A DNA stretch of 64,000 nucleotides from CAZSRL01 sp964609615 (GCA_964609615.1 CAZSRL010000003.1:1-64000); one strand, 5' to 3'. Positions 51,701 to 60,171 are shown, numbered from the stretch's first letter. Translations and numbers: made by a program. The notes: a model not told the origin generated them from the letters alone.

Positions 51701-54318
51701 CTATTATTACCATTATTTACTATTAATGTTTTACCATTAGTTTCCACATAATCAGCATATATTCCACCCGACATATTTAAAATATTATCACTTAAATTCG
51801 ATTCAGGATTTTCAATAATACCCATTAATAAACTATTATCATCACTTAAATCACCCTTTATAGAATAACCATCTGAATTTGCATTAATAGTATTACTATC
51901 TCCTTTTATAACAATTCCAAGAAAACCAGCTCCAGTTGTTTCTATATAATCTGATGTACCATCTTCTGCAAACACTAATTCATATCTAAAACCATTAACT
52001 GATTTATCATTAGATGCTACTCTATTTATTACAAAATTATTATCAGGATCTGTATAAACAGTTTGAGTTGCATCATCAGTAAAGTTATAATTAGATGCAT
52101 CAAAGACGTTTGTTCCACCTATATTAATTTTAAAATCAGGTAATTTTTTCACAACTATTGGTTTTATATAGACATAATCATTATCTTCTATTGTAAAATC
52201 ATATGTTATTACTTTTGTAAGAGGATCAATTGCTTTATTACATGCATTATAAGCGTTTGTTGAACCATTTAAAATATGTTGAATACTTTCTAATCCATAA
52301 CCTTGTTCTGGCGTGATTTTTATTCTATAAGTTCCTGCTGGTAAATTTTTATTTTGTGCTTCGTAGTTTTGAACTTTAGAAATAGCTCTATGAGTAGTTA
52401 TGTTACCATTAACATCAAACAATTCAACAGTTGCAACTGTAGTTAATTCATCCGTTTCACTTTCATCATTATAAACAAATTGTTTTATTAAACCATTACC
52501 AGTATCATAATTTTTAGTATTTATATTACCAATTGTTAATGAGTTAGGAATATCAGTTTTAAATGAAAATCTAACAACTATTTGATATCCTTTATCAATA
52601 TTTATATTTTCTAATGTTTTTGTAATCATTCCGTTTTCACTTGTAAAATTATTTCTGTTATATTCACCAACAAAACTATTATTTTCATCAAATATTTCAA
52701 CACTAAATAATTTATAATTATCATTTTCAATAATACCTAATTTATAATTTCCAACAGAATCAATATAATAACTTCCCGGATTAGTTTCTGATTCAACGAG
52801 TCCTAATTCAGTACTTCCATCATATAGTTTAATTCTTCCTAGTTCTTCATTATCTGCGTTTTTATATATTCCTTGTTTACCATCTTCAGAAATATTTGAA
52901 ACATTATCTAATAATATTTTATTAATTTCAACTGGTGGCCCTGTTGGGTTTTCTCCTCCTGAACTATTAAATTTAGCATCTAAAACATAAACGTCATTGT
53001 CGTTCACAGTAAATTCATATGTTGCGATTCCTTGTGCATCAACTGTATAAGCATTCCCAACATATGAAGAATCATAAGAATTATCAACACAAGTATTATT
53101 TATTGTTCCGTCAATCTTTAATTGATCAACTTGATATCCACTGCTAGGTGTAATAATTAATCTATATTTATCATCACTTTGAAGTCCTGTAAATGTTTTT
53201 GTATTATTTGTAAAAGGTAGTTCAATAGATTGTGTTTCCCAAGAAGTAGTATTTGTATTATACTTTTGTAGTTTTACAGAGCCAGAAACCACTCCTCCTT
53301 CATTCATTTTTATATTTGCAGCACCACCTGCACCTACACTATCTAAATTTTTAAGAGTTATTGTATTAGCAGGTATTTCATCTATCATTTCAACTGACAA
53401 ACGATATCCTCTATTATCACTAAGTATATTAGTATCATTACTTTCTAAATTATAATTAACTTGTTTAGAATTATTTTCATCAAAAGTCAAATTACATCTT
53501 GAGTAACTTGCTACTCCTCCTCCTCCATGAGTATCACCATCCTCAAAGAAAACACTTTCTATTTGGTAACCACTCATTTCAGTTATTTCAGCAGTATATG
53601 TGTTATTTTGTCCATCAAAAGCAACATTTGGGATTGATGAATCAGTAGAAATATTTAAATAACTAGGAATTCCGTTATTAGGAATTTCTTTGATTTTTAT
53701 AGTCGCGATTGTATCATTTTGTTCATTTTTAATCTTACCAATTGTAGGTGTATCATTGTTCACCTCAGCAACCGATGTTAAGTCAATTTTCCCTACATTA
53801 AATTGATCTCTATTAATATATTCAAACCAAAATTCAATTACTACATCTTCACTCATAGAAGATTCTATAGTAATTGGATAAGCATTATAATTTGTTCCCG
53901 ATACACTTAAAGTAACAGGTTCAGGTAAATCTACATCTAAACCATCTATTCTTAAAGAAGTGAACTCCATATTTTCACTAGGATCAGTAACCAAATAATA
54001 TGTTTTATTTGAAATATTACTAAATGTTGTTGTATGAGATACAATAGTTGTTTCTTCTGGATCAGAATTATCCGTTATGGTTTGTATATCCCCTGGTGTA
54101 AGAGCAACATAATTTTCATCTACAGGTTCGTATAAAAGTACCCTTCCTATTTGATTTTCATCAGAAACTTTGTAATTAACCCAATTATCCGTTATTGAAT
54201 TAATATTCATATCATTAAGTGTGATAGTATGCGTATTATATTCCGCTTTTACTAACATAGGCAATAAACATGCCACTACAAGTCCTACTATAACAAGTAA
54301 TTTGTAGTTTAACTTCAC
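48754..54318 (-). CDS. Giant secreted surface protein with fibronectin type III repeats
   Basis: 1854 residues, GTG start after AGGAGAG. A signal peptide (LLVIVGLVVACLLPMLVKA) ends near residue 25. Residues about 30-780 hold several related strand-rich modules, each with a GYQxxxxxxxG segment (GYQIESVFFEDG, GYQVDQLKIDG, GYGLESIQH). A middle region (about 790-960) has repetitive strands of beta-helix appearance (VIKGDSNTINANSDGYSIKG). From about 1295 there are six fibronectin type III repeats of about 90 residues, each with (K/N)xIxxxW, GYxVYRSTNGG and YSYKVxxY. The end is basic (TTKSKKR). There is no LPxTG or membrane anchor, so wall attachment may be non-covalent. Function is inferred as adhesion or matrix. 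Confidence 0.8.
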   Translation of the reverse strand: MKLNYKLLVIVGLVVACLLPMLVKAEYNTHTITLNDMNINSITDNWVNYKVSDENQIGRVLLYEPVDENYVALTPGDIQTITDNSDPEETTIVSHTTTFSNISNKTYYLVTDPSENMEFTSLRIDGLDVDLPEPVTLSVSGTNYNAYPITIESSMSEDVVIEFWFEYINRDQFNVGKIDLTSVAEVNNDTPTIGKIKNEQNDTIATIKIKEIPNNGIPSYLNISTDSSIPNVAFDGQNNTYTAEITEMSGYQIESVFFEDGDTHGGGGVASYSRCNLTFDENNSKQVNYNLESNDTNILSDNRGYRLSVEMIDEIPANTITLKNLDSVGAGGAANIKMNEGGVVSGSVKLQKYNTNTTSWETQSIELPFTNNTKTFTGLQSDDKYRLIITPSSGYQVDQLKIDGTINNTCVDNSYDSSYVGNAYTVDAQGIATYEFTVNDNDVYVLDAKFNSSGGENPTGPPVEINKILLDNVSNISEDGKQGIYKNADNEELGRIKLYDGSTELGLVESETNPGSYYIDSVGNYKLGIIENDNYKLFSVEIFDENNSFVGEYNRNNFTSENGMITKTLENINIDKGYQIVVRFSFKTDIPNSLTIGNINTKNYDTGNGLIKQFVYNDESETDELTTVATVELFDVNGNITTHRAISKVQNYEAQNKNLPAGTYRIKITPEQGYGLESIQHILNGSTNAYNACNKAIDPLTKVITYDFTIEDNDYVYIKPIVVKKLPDFKINIGGTNVFDASNYNFTDDATQTVYTDPDNNFVINRVASNDKSVNGFRYELVFAEDGTSDYIETTGAGFLGIVIKGDSNTINANSDGYSIKGDLSDDNSLLMGIIENPESNLSDNILNMSGGIYADYVETNGKTLIVNNGNNSTYSTKGIHAGVVELNNKTYNIYSSASIFEGLDDNENQLKLNSNSGVVLNAYSNSTDAAMINVDYAKVSENAYNHIENLSESGSLGTFSKQVFYYGNNNLQQQNQEFNNLLGEEEELAETSDNSLGYNYSITNRVLNLRSLAGRMINLIAEGTYTNGNVLVTNGNGHRDTLYDSTSKNSRRFNLHSAGKDSLGDVIDINTTATIKPNYGYQIKEHSFNIEGIDTDLTSQTTPGVYKFPTPPTYSNNENLDFTTKDDNKLNVQFEEISGDKLNTTDNSDIFSFTESDPVVFNETEKLFGKVNITLSDISTPTNSSSWVNEAGTNEIQNYFKIELKNNIKKYGTDTYWEDINTSSNESNIKLLLNSDLEDKANYKILYEDPSDGSIKTITPTYNRTDNILEFNTSKYTNFAVATIDGSAPASPTLVNEWSNKNKIIMNWDEVEDATGYNVYRSTNGGTYEKLTGNQTKLSSKMYYTDNTIVEGNTYSYKVTGYTTLYGVDFESDYSNTINFDATSTKPMLVRQWKNASQNIMSWQEIEGTSSYKVYRSTNGGSFVELPGVTFSGTGTKYFTDNTIESNNSYSYKITSFKNINNETIESDYSNTIEFTLGLTKPLLINEWSNNSKNIISWDVVENTESYQVYRKASNENEYSKLNVSQNNTPSKKYLIDNTIDSSKTYSYKVNAIKTVNGNSIEGTDSNVEVFVPNSTTPTLNKEWKTNSKIIISWDKIINATGYYLYRSVNQNSEDSYEKIENAVISDGATKKYYEDSSITPGCNYFYKVKAYKIVNGVEYEGEFSSPLIVDSFYNTTPTLRYLWRNYYQIAMNWTPITGATGYLVYRSTGGAYSPYKYTSSTSLTDTNLKTGQRYYYKVIAYKHVNNLDVSSEESNYFSAVPYLLTPSISLSKSGSSSIKVKWGKVPGAYKYQIYRKQKGKSWKRIKTLSSSKRSYTNKVTKGKKYYYKIRVYRTVSGKNIYSAFSTTKSKKR

Positions 54319-54404
54319 AATGCATCTCTCCTATTCTTCTAATATGATTTTAACATATATTTTTAAATATTAAAATATTTTTTTATTTAATAATCATTAA
54401 TTAA

Positions 54405-54413
54405 TGATATAAT
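54405..54413 (+). promoter_or_regulatory. Extended -10 promoter of rarA
   Basis: TGATATAAT (TATAAT 54408-54413) is 6 bases before AGGTGAGA. Confidence 0.5.
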
Positions 54414-54430
54414 ATTATTAGGTGAGAATA

Positions 54431-55627
54431 ATGGAATTATTACAAAATAAATTAAGACCAAACACTATAAAAAATGTTATAGGTCAAAAACATTTAATTG
54501 GAAAAGATAAAATATTAACTAATTTAGTAAAAAACAAAAAAATATTTAATATGATTTTTTACGGTGTTCCAGGTATTGGTAAAACTACAATTGCTCTTGC
54601 TTTAGTAAATGATTTAAAAATAAGATATAGAGTATTAAATGCTACAATAAATTCAAAAAAAGATTTTGAAGTTGTTATTGAAGAAGCTAAAATGTATGGA
54701 GAAATAGTTTTAATAGTAGATGAAATACATAGAATGAATAAAGATAAACAAGATATATTACTTTCATATATTGAAAGTGGTTTAGTAATATTAATTGGTT
54801 TAACATCATCCAATCCTTATCATTCAGTAAATCCCGCTATTAGAAGTAGATGTAGAATACTTGAGTTACTTCCTCTTAGTGATGATGATATTATAAAAGG
54901 TATTAAAAATATTAAAAAAACATTAACTGATTTAAATATCTCTTTAAAAGTAATTAAATATATAGCTTCATTATCAAACGGAGATTTAAGATATGCTTAT
55001 AATTTAATTGAATTTTGTTATTATAGTTTTGGGAATACTTTTACTATTGAGCAAATAAATGAAATAAACTCTAAATCAAATATATTTCATGATAAAAATG
55101 AAGATTCATATTATGATTTACTTAGTGCATTTCAAAAAAGTATTAGAGGAAGTGATGTTGATGCATCACTATACTACCTAGCAAGGCTTTTAGAAGGTGG
55201 AGACTTAGAAATGGTTTGCAGAAGATTAAATGTTATAGCGTATGAAGATGTTGCTCTTGCAAATCCTAGCTTAGGTCCTAAAGTAGACGCAGCTATAAAC
55301 TCTGCTATGAGACTAGGAATGCCTGAGGCAAGAATTCCACTTGCCAACATTGTTATAGAAGCTGCACTATCTCCAAAGTCAAACTCCGCTATTACGGGAA
55401 TAGATAATGCAATAAATGATATTAGAAAAGGAAGTGCGGGAAAAATACCAAAAAATATTACTACAACATCACCCGACTATAAATATCCTCATAATTATAA
55501 AAATTATTATGTAAAACAACAATATTTACCAGATAAAAACAAAAACAGCATTTATTATAAACCAAAAAACAATAAATATGAAAAACAACTATATGAATAT
55601 AATCAAAAAATAAAAAAAGATGAATAA
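54431..55627 (+). CDS. rarA: Replication-associated recombination protein RarA (MgsA)
   Basis: 398 residues. RarA is an AAA+ ATPase related to clamp loaders that acts at stalled forks. The start LRPNTIKNVIGQKHLIGKDK is typical. Walker A is GVPGIGKTTIA (about residue 45), Walker B IVDEIHRMNK, sensor 1 GLTSSNPYHSVNPAIRSR. The C-terminal tetramer domain has FQKSIRGSDVDASLYYLARLLEGGDLEMVCRRL and VDAAINSAMRLGMPEARIPLA. The ATG at 54431 follows AGGTGAG; a GTG at 54422 overlaps the site. It is monocistronic, with a palindromic terminator at the end. Confidence 0.94.
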   Translation: MELLQNKLRPNTIKNVIGQKHLIGKDKILTNLVKNKKIFNMIFYGVPGIGKTTIALALVNDLKIRYRVLNATINSKKDFEVVIEEAKMYGEIVLIVDEIHRMNKDKQDILLSYIESGLVILIGLTSSNPYHSVNPAIRSRCRILELLPLSDDDIIKGIKNIKKTLTDLNISLKVIKYIASLSNGDLRYAYNLIEFCYYSFGNTFTIEQINEINSKSNIFHDKNEDSYYDLLSAFQKSIRGSDVDASLYYLARLLEGGDLEMVCRRLNVIAYEDVALANPSLGPKVDAAINSAMRLGMPEARIPLANIVIEAALSPKSNSAITGIDNAINDIRKGSAGKIPKNITTTSPDYKYPHNYKNYYVKQQYLPDKNKNSIYYKPKNNKYEKQLYEYNQKIKKDE

Positions 55628-55639
55628 TTCATCTTTTTT
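55613..55639. terminator. Bidirectional terminator of rarA and the tail-collar gene cluster
   Basis: A 12-bp perfect stem (AAAAAAGATGAA / TTCATCTTTTTT) with a TAA loop, between converging transcription units. Confidence 0.85.
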
Positions 55640-55645
55640 ATTATT

Positions 55646-56830
55646 TTAAGCAGTTCTTTTCCACATATATACAGTAACATATGGCTGCATACTACTTGCA
55701 GTAGTTGTATCTCCATGATCATGAGCACTCTCAGTAGTAGTGTTTGCTGAAGTAGTTGATTCGGGTAATGTGTGTCCATGTGAACCCCGATAATATTCAG
55801 GAGCATAGTTGGGATTTGATTCAGTATTATGAGAAATTGAATTTCTTCCAGATGATTTTATATAAAGAGAAATTTTTCCACCTGAACCACCTGACCATAG
55901 TCCACCCATACTATGATTATGATTTCCTCCAGAAATTGTTTGAGCAGCAATGGTATGCACGTGAGAAGGTATTTCATCAGTTGTAAGTGTATGTTCTTGA
56001 GTTGTATGTAAATGCGTTTTACTTCCTCCAGTTAAGTTAGAAGTAGAATAAGCTGCATCCTCAGGATCAACTCCAACTAACGTTTTTCCTTGACCAAAAC
56101 TTACCCATGTTCCACCAAACAAATCACTAGGATTTGTGTTTGAAAAGCTTGTATAAATACTATTCACAGGATAGTATTCTTGCATTATTTCTTCTAAAGT
56201 TACATTTTGCACTATTTGTCCAACAGACATTTGAGGAGTATTTCCTGTTGTTAATGATGGGGTGTTAGTTGAAGAATTACCATCTAAAATTTCAATTCTT
56301 CCTCCTAATGTTTTAGCTTGATCTGCATTTTGATTTCCAGCTGAATCTTTATATTGAAATGTTATAGTATATGCTTGTGTAACACCAGGTGCAATTGAAA
56401 CATTTCCCATTATTAAAATATGACTCCCAGAATCAGGTATTTGCGTTTCTATTAAATTACCTCCCCCATTTGTACTACTTGCACTATATACCAAATATTG
56501 TCTATAATAAAATTCATTATTTAATTCTCTCCATGCTATTTTATATGTTACAGCAGCATCTCCAGTATTAGTAACAGTAAAAGTTTTTGTTCCCTGCCAA
56601 TTCGGATATACATTTTGTTCATTTAAAGCTGAACCATCAACATAACTTAGTTTTAAATCAGCTGCTTTAACGACATTAAGAGTTGCACTATCATTTCCAA
56701 TAATATTCATTAAAAACCATCCATATGATGACATTATAATACCAGACAAAAGAATAATTGTAGGAATTATTACAATTAGTTTCCTATGAATACTATCAGT
56801 ATTTAAAATTTTAATTAATCTATTTAACAT
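55646..56830 (-). CDS. Anchored TasA-like stalk with phage tail-collar-like head (copy 3)
   Basis: 394 residues. One membrane segment (about 19-40, IVIIPTIILLSGIIMSSYGWF) is followed by a beta-sandwich-like domain (about 45-190): GTKTFTVTNTGDAAVTYKIAW and APGVTQAYTITFQY resemble the TasA/camelysin fold. From about 215 comes a phage tail-collar-like domain: YPVNSIYTSFSNTNPSDLFGGTW, then GKTLVGVD, NLTGGSKTHLH, and an end PYVTVYMWKRTA. Five HxH motifs (HLH, HVH, HNH, HGH, HDH) are spaced along the head. In T4-type tail fibres, HxH motifs bind metal along the fibre axis. It is the third gene of a tandem set of three paralogues, with GGAGGA before the ATG. Confidence 0.75.
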   Translation of the reverse strand: MLNRLIKILNTDSIHRKLIVIIPTIILLSGIIMSSYGWFLMNIIGNDSATLNVVKAADLKLSYVDGSALNEQNVYPNWQGTKTFTVTNTGDAAVTYKIAWRELNNEFYYRQYLVYSASSTNGGGNLIETQIPDSGSHILIMGNVSIAPGVTQAYTITFQYKDSAGNQNADQAKTLGGRIEILDGNSSTNTPSLTTGNTPQMSVGQIVQNVTLEEIMQEYYPVNSIYTSFSNTNPSDLFGGTWVSFGQGKTLVGVDPEDAAYSTSNLTGGSKTHLHTTQEHTLTTDEIPSHVHTIAAQTISGGNHNHSMGGLWSGGSGGKISLYIKSSGRNSISHNTESNPNYAPEYYRGSHGHTLPESTTSANTTTESAHDHGDTTTASSMQPYVTVYMWKRTA

Positions 56831-56859
56831 GAATAATTCCTCCTTCTTTTATTTTATTT

Positions 56860-58023
56860 TTATGAAACTCTTTTCCATCTATAAACTGTAATAAATGGCT
56901 GAATACTACTTGAAGTAGTTGTATCTCCATGATTATGAGCACTACCTGTAGTTGTATTTTCTGCAGCTGTTTGAGCTGCAGTTCCATGGGTATGTGCTCC
57001 ATAACCTGAAAGAGTATATCTAATTGCGTCTGATCTGTTATTTGTTGTTTCATATTGTGATGTTGACCCGGATCCATTTGAAAAGATGTTTCCCATGCTG
57101 TGAACATGCAATCCTCCAGAGATTTCAACAGCTGGGACAATATGTGTATGTGATGGAATTTCGTCTGTTGTGAGTAAATGATCTTGTGTTGTATGTGAAT
57201 GAGTTTTACTTCCTCCTGTTAAGTTTGATGCAGCAAAATCTCCATCATCTGAATCTACTCCCACTAAAGTTTGACCGTTTGAAACTCTTTGCCATGTTCC
57301 ACCAAATATCTGCCCCGGATTAGTATTAGTAAAACTAGTATATACACTTCCAATTGGATATAATCTATTAGTTAGTTCTGATAATTCCATATCACCTAAT
57401 CTTATTCCAGGTATTACCGGAAGAGAATCAACAGTTGTTACTGGTGGAACTGTATTTGCTTGTAAATCAAGAACTTCAAACATTCCATTTAATTCTTTCT
57501 TTTTATCTATACTTTGATCAAGGTTAGCTTCTAAATATGAAAAAGTAATTGTGTATGTTTGTGTTACTCCAGCTGGAATTGTGATATTATCTATTATTTC
57601 TATATGATTTTCTGAATCAGGTATTTGTGTTTGAGTTAAACTACCTCCAGAATTTGTAGATGAAATACTATATTTAAGATAATTTCTTTTAATAAAATTA
57701 TTGGTCAATGTCTTCCACGCTATTTTATAACTTACTATTTTATCACCAGTATTTGTTACAGAAAAAGTTTTTGTTCCACTCCATCCTGGTGTAATTGCTT
57801 GTGCATTTAATGCAGCCCCATCAACAAAAGTAATTTCTAAATTATCACTTGCTTTTAAAGTTGTTTTTTTTGCGTCTTCGTTTCCTATAACATTCATATT
57901 AAACCATGCATAAGAAGTCATCATGACTATTGATATAAGTAAAAAAGTAGGAATCATTAATAAGATTACAGTTTTATTTGTTTTTTTTAAAATATTTATT
58001 TTATTATGTGTTTTTTTTATCAA
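56860..58023 (-). CDS. Anchored TasA-like stalk with phage tail-collar-like head (copy 2)
   Basis: 387 residues with a TTG start 7 bases after GGAGGA. The layout equals the flanking paralogues: membrane segment (about 18-40), a TasA-like domain (GTKTFSVTNTGDKIVSYKIAW, IPAGVTQTYTITFSY), a short linker, then the collar-like head (YPIGSVYTSFTNTNPGQIFGGTW, GQTLVGVD, NLTGGSKTHSHTT, end PFITVYRWKRVS). The five HxH motifs are HSH, HTH, HVH, HTH, HNH at matching places. The stalk is close to that of the other copies; the loops around SMGNIFSNGSGSTSQYETTNN differ most, which is where ligand contact would be expected. It lies about 30 bases from each neighbour. Confidence 0.75.
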   Translation of the reverse strand: MIKKTHNKINILKKTNKTVILLMIPTFLLISIVMMTSYAWFNMNVIGNEDAKKTTLKASDNLEITFVDGAALNAQAITPGWSGTKTFSVTNTGDKIVSYKIAWKTLTNNFIKRNYLKYSISSTNSGGSLTQTQIPDSENHIEIIDNITIPAGVTQTYTITFSYLEANLDQSIDKKKELNGMFEVLDLQANTVPPVTTVDSLPVIPGIRLGDMELSELTNRLYPIGSVYTSFTNTNPGQIFGGTWQRVSNGQTLVGVDSDDGDFAASNLTGGSKTHSHTTQDHLLTTDEIPSHTHIVPAVEISGGLHVHSMGNIFSNGSGSTSQYETTNNRSDAIRYTLSGYGAHTHGTAAQTAAENTTTGSAHNHGDTTTSSSIQPFITVYRWKRVS

Positions 58024-58054
58024 AATGTTTTCCTCCTTTTTTTATGTTTTTATG

Positions 58055-59206
58055 TTATGCAGTTCTTTTCCAAATATATAGTGTTACATATGGTTGCATA
58101 CTACTATTTGTAGTAGTATTACCATGGTTGTGAGCTCCATATAAGCCTTCATTTGCACTTGTATTATGTGCTGGAATAGTATGTGAATGTGTTGCATCAG
58201 CAGTAGATTTAATAGCTCCTTGAACTCTATTAGTTGTTGCTTTATATCTCCATGAACCTCCAGAGCCACCTGACCATAAATCATGATACATTTGATGTTG
58301 ATGCACTCCACTTGATGGTATTGTTTGTGCTACAGTAGTATGCGTATGTGCTGGTATTTCATCTGAAGTAAGTGTATGATCTTGTACTGCATGTAAATGT
58401 GTTTCACTACCTCCAGTTAAATTAGCAGATTCAAAGTCTGTATCATCTTCATCAACTCCAACCAAAGTTTTTCCTCCGGCTATTCTTTCCCAGGTTCCTC
58501 CAAACATTTCACTAGGGTTAGTATTTGATAAACTAGTAAACACAGAACCAACAGGATATATTTCTAACATTAATTCAGCATATGTCATATCACCAAGTCC
58601 TTGACCTGGTATTGGAGGTTCTCCGTTTGTTGAAGTTTGTGGTGTTGATGTAGACATTGTTGTATTAAGAATTTCTATTGTACCTTCTAATTTTTTACTT
58701 TTTTCAGAACTTTGATCTGCATTTGCTTCTAAATATTGAAAAGTTATTGTATATGTTTGTGTAGTATCTTGCGGAATACTTATATTATCCGATATTAATA
58801 AATGAGTACCAGAATTAGGTATTTGTGTTTGAGAAAGAGTAGCACCTCCATTTGTACTAGAAATAGAATATATTAAATATTGTCTATATAAAAACTCATT
58901 AGTTAAAGACTTCCATGCAATTTTATAAGTTGCACTTTGATCTCCAGTATTAGTAACTGTAAAAGTTTTTGTTCCAGTCCATCCAGGAGCTATAGTTTGA
59001 TTATTTAAAGAAGGTCCATCTACATAAGTAGTTTCTAATTTAGAAGCTTCTACTGTAGTAGCTTTTACATTGTCATTACCAGTTATGTATTTCCAGTACC
59101 AAGAAAAAGAAGACATAATGACTACGAATAAAAGCAATATTGTTGGGGTTAACATTAGTATTATTTGTTTATATACATTTATTTGATTTATTGCTTTTTT
59201 AAACAT
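58055..59206 (-). CDS. Anchored TasA-like stalk with phage tail-collar-like head (copy 1)
   Basis: 383 residues, first gene of the three-gene set, with AGGAGTG before the ATG and a clear promoter upstream. A membrane segment (about 15-36) is followed by a TasA-like domain (GTKTFTVTNTGDQSATYKIAW, QDTTQTYTITFQY) and, from about 210, the collar-like head: YPVGSVFTSLSNTNPSEMFGGTW, GKTLVGVDEDD, NLTGGSETHLH, end PYVTLYIWKRTA. HxH motifs are HLH, HTH, HQH, HSH and HNH. No phage structural, lysis or integrase genes are next to it, so this is not a prophage remnant by context. Surface display with trimeric heads is inferred. Confidence 0.75.
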   Translation of the reverse strand: MFKKAINQINVYKQIILMLTPTILLLFVVIMSSFSWYWKYITGNDNVKATTVEASKLETTYVDGPSLNNQTIAPGWTGTKTFTVTNTGDQSATYKIAWKSLTNEFLYRQYLIYSISSTNGGATLSQTQIPNSGTHLLISDNISIPQDTTQTYTITFQYLEANADQSSEKSKKLEGTIEILNTTMSTSTPQTSTNGEPPIPGQGLGDMTYAELMLEIYPVGSVFTSLSNTNPSEMFGGTWERIAGGKTLVGVDEDDTDFESANLTGGSETHLHAVQDHTLTSDEIPAHTHTTVAQTIPSSGVHQHQMYHDLWSGGSGGSWRYKATTNRVQGAIKSTADATHSHTIPAHNTSANEGLYGAHNHGNTTTNSSMQPYVTLYIWKRTA

Positions 59207-59230
59207 AATATTACACTCCTCTATTGTTTA

Positions 59231-59260
59231 ATTATATCATTTTCCATTGGTTTTAGTCAA
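59231..59260 (-). promoter_or_regulatory. SigA-type promoter of the tail-collar gene cluster
   Basis: Minus strand: TTGACT (59260-59255), 18 bases, TGATATAAT with TATAAT at 59236-59231, just before AGGAGTG of the first gene. Confidence 0.75.
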
Positions 59261-59267
59261 TACAAAT

Positions 59268-59291
59268 AAAAACACATTTTCATGTGTTTTT
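59268..59291. terminator. Terminator of recO
   Basis: Stem AAAAACACAT / ATGTGTTTTT with a 4-base loop. It overlaps the recO stop and lies just upstream of the tail-collar promoter. Confidence 0.8.
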
Positions 59292-60014
59292 GTTTGTTAT
59301 AGTATCCAAAAATTTTTTACTTTTTAGGTAAAGACCTGTTAAATGATCATAATATTCTTTTAAAAATAAATCTATTTGGTTAATTGTTTTATCTTCTATT
59401 TTTAATTCACTTATTTTAGATATATCTACATAATAATATAATCTAATCATTTTTAAAGATTTATCGCTTAGTATTCTTTCACTTTTAATGCAATTTTTAC
59501 AAACATATCCTCCTGCTTGAGAAGAAATAGTAACTATATTTTTACTACCACACTTAACACAGCTATCTAAGTTTAAAGACACTCCTAAATAATCTAAAAG
59601 TTTTACTTCAAGTATATTTGTTATTACTTTAGGATTAAATAAATCATCAATCTTTAAAATAGAACTAAGCATTAAATTAAATATTTCTTCTTCTTCGTTT
59701 TGTTTATATACTTGAGAAGATAAATCTACTATATATGTTAAATAACCTATAAGTGATATATCATTTCTAATGTTTTTAAAATAATTTATTACATCTCCGT
59801 TTATTAAATTAGATAATTTATTTTCTTTATAATATATATTAAATTTTGCATAAGTAAAGTTTTCACTTATGTTTTTATTTTTACTTTTTAGTTTTCTACA
59901 ACCTTTAGATATTACACCTATTATTCCATATTCTTTAGTAAAAATATTTAATATTTTACTTGATTCATTATAATTGGTTGAACTTATTATAATACCTGTT
60001 ACTTCTTTAATCAT
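59280..60014 (-). CDS. recO: DNA repair protein RecO
   Basis: 244 residues. RecO helps RecA load on SSB-coated DNA. The N-terminal OB fold is KEVTGIIISSTNYNESSKILNIFTKEYGIIGVISKGCRKLKS. The zinc-binding CVKCG and CKNC pair is at about residues 147-171, and LLDYLGVSLNLDSC before it is typical. It follows the small yqzL-like gene by four bases, the order era-yqzL-recO known from B. subtilis. A hairpin terminator overlaps its stop. Confidence 0.9.
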   Translation of the reverse strand: MIKEVTGIIISSTNYNESSKILNIFTKEYGIIGVISKGCRKLKSKNKNISENFTYAKFNIYYKENKLSNLINGDVINYFKNIRNDISLIGYLTYIVDLSSQVYKQNEEEEIFNLMLSSILKIDDLFNPKVITNILEVKLLDYLGVSLNLDSCVKCGSKNIVTISSQAGGYVCKNCIKSERILSDKSLKMIRLYYYVDISKISELKIEDKTINQIDLFLKEYYDHLTGLYLKSKKFLDTITNKNT

Positions 60015-60018
60015 CTTA

Positions 60019-60135
60019 TCACTTCTTTTTTTGTTTATTTTCTTTTGTTTCTTCTTTTTTATATTTTATATAATATTCTATATTACCTGTTTCTTTAAAT
60101 TTTTCCCACATTTCATCTTTTTTTATAAAAATCAC
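60019..60135 (-). CDS. yqzL: YqzL-like small protein between era and recO
   Basis: 38 residues, too short for normal calling. The core DEMWEKFKETGNIEYYIKYKK matches the YqzL family (WxxFxxTGNxxxYxxxK), which lies between era and recO in B. subtilis; its function is unknown. The end is Lys-rich (KENKQKKK). The start is uncertain. GTG at 60135 gives MIFIKKDEMW but is inside the AAAGGGTGA that looks like the ribosome-binding site. An in-frame ATA at 60126 is at the position where ATG would be expected (ATA AAA AAA GAT). The upstream arm of a long hairpin covers this site. Confidence 0.75.
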   Translation of the reverse strand: MIFIKKDEMWEKFKETGNIEYYIKYKKEETKENKQKKK

Positions 60136-60164
60136 CCTTTCTATTATTATAGTGGGTGATTTTT
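60127..60164 (-). terminator. Hairpin after era that covers the yqzL ribosome-binding site
   Basis: Perfect 11-bp arms, AAAAATCACCC (60164-60154) and GGGTGATTTTT (60137-60127) on the minus strand, with a 16-base loop. It reads as the era terminator, but its second arm contains the AGGGTGA and start region of yqzL, so it could also act as an attenuator. Confidence 0.7.
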
Positions 60165-60171
60165 ATATTAT

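Noticed and set aside
55646..59206. Prophage or phage-tail island because of the collar-like heads
   Set aside because: No capsid, tail tube, holin, endolysin or phage integrase gene is present, each protein has its own membrane anchor, and recO and rarA flank the set.
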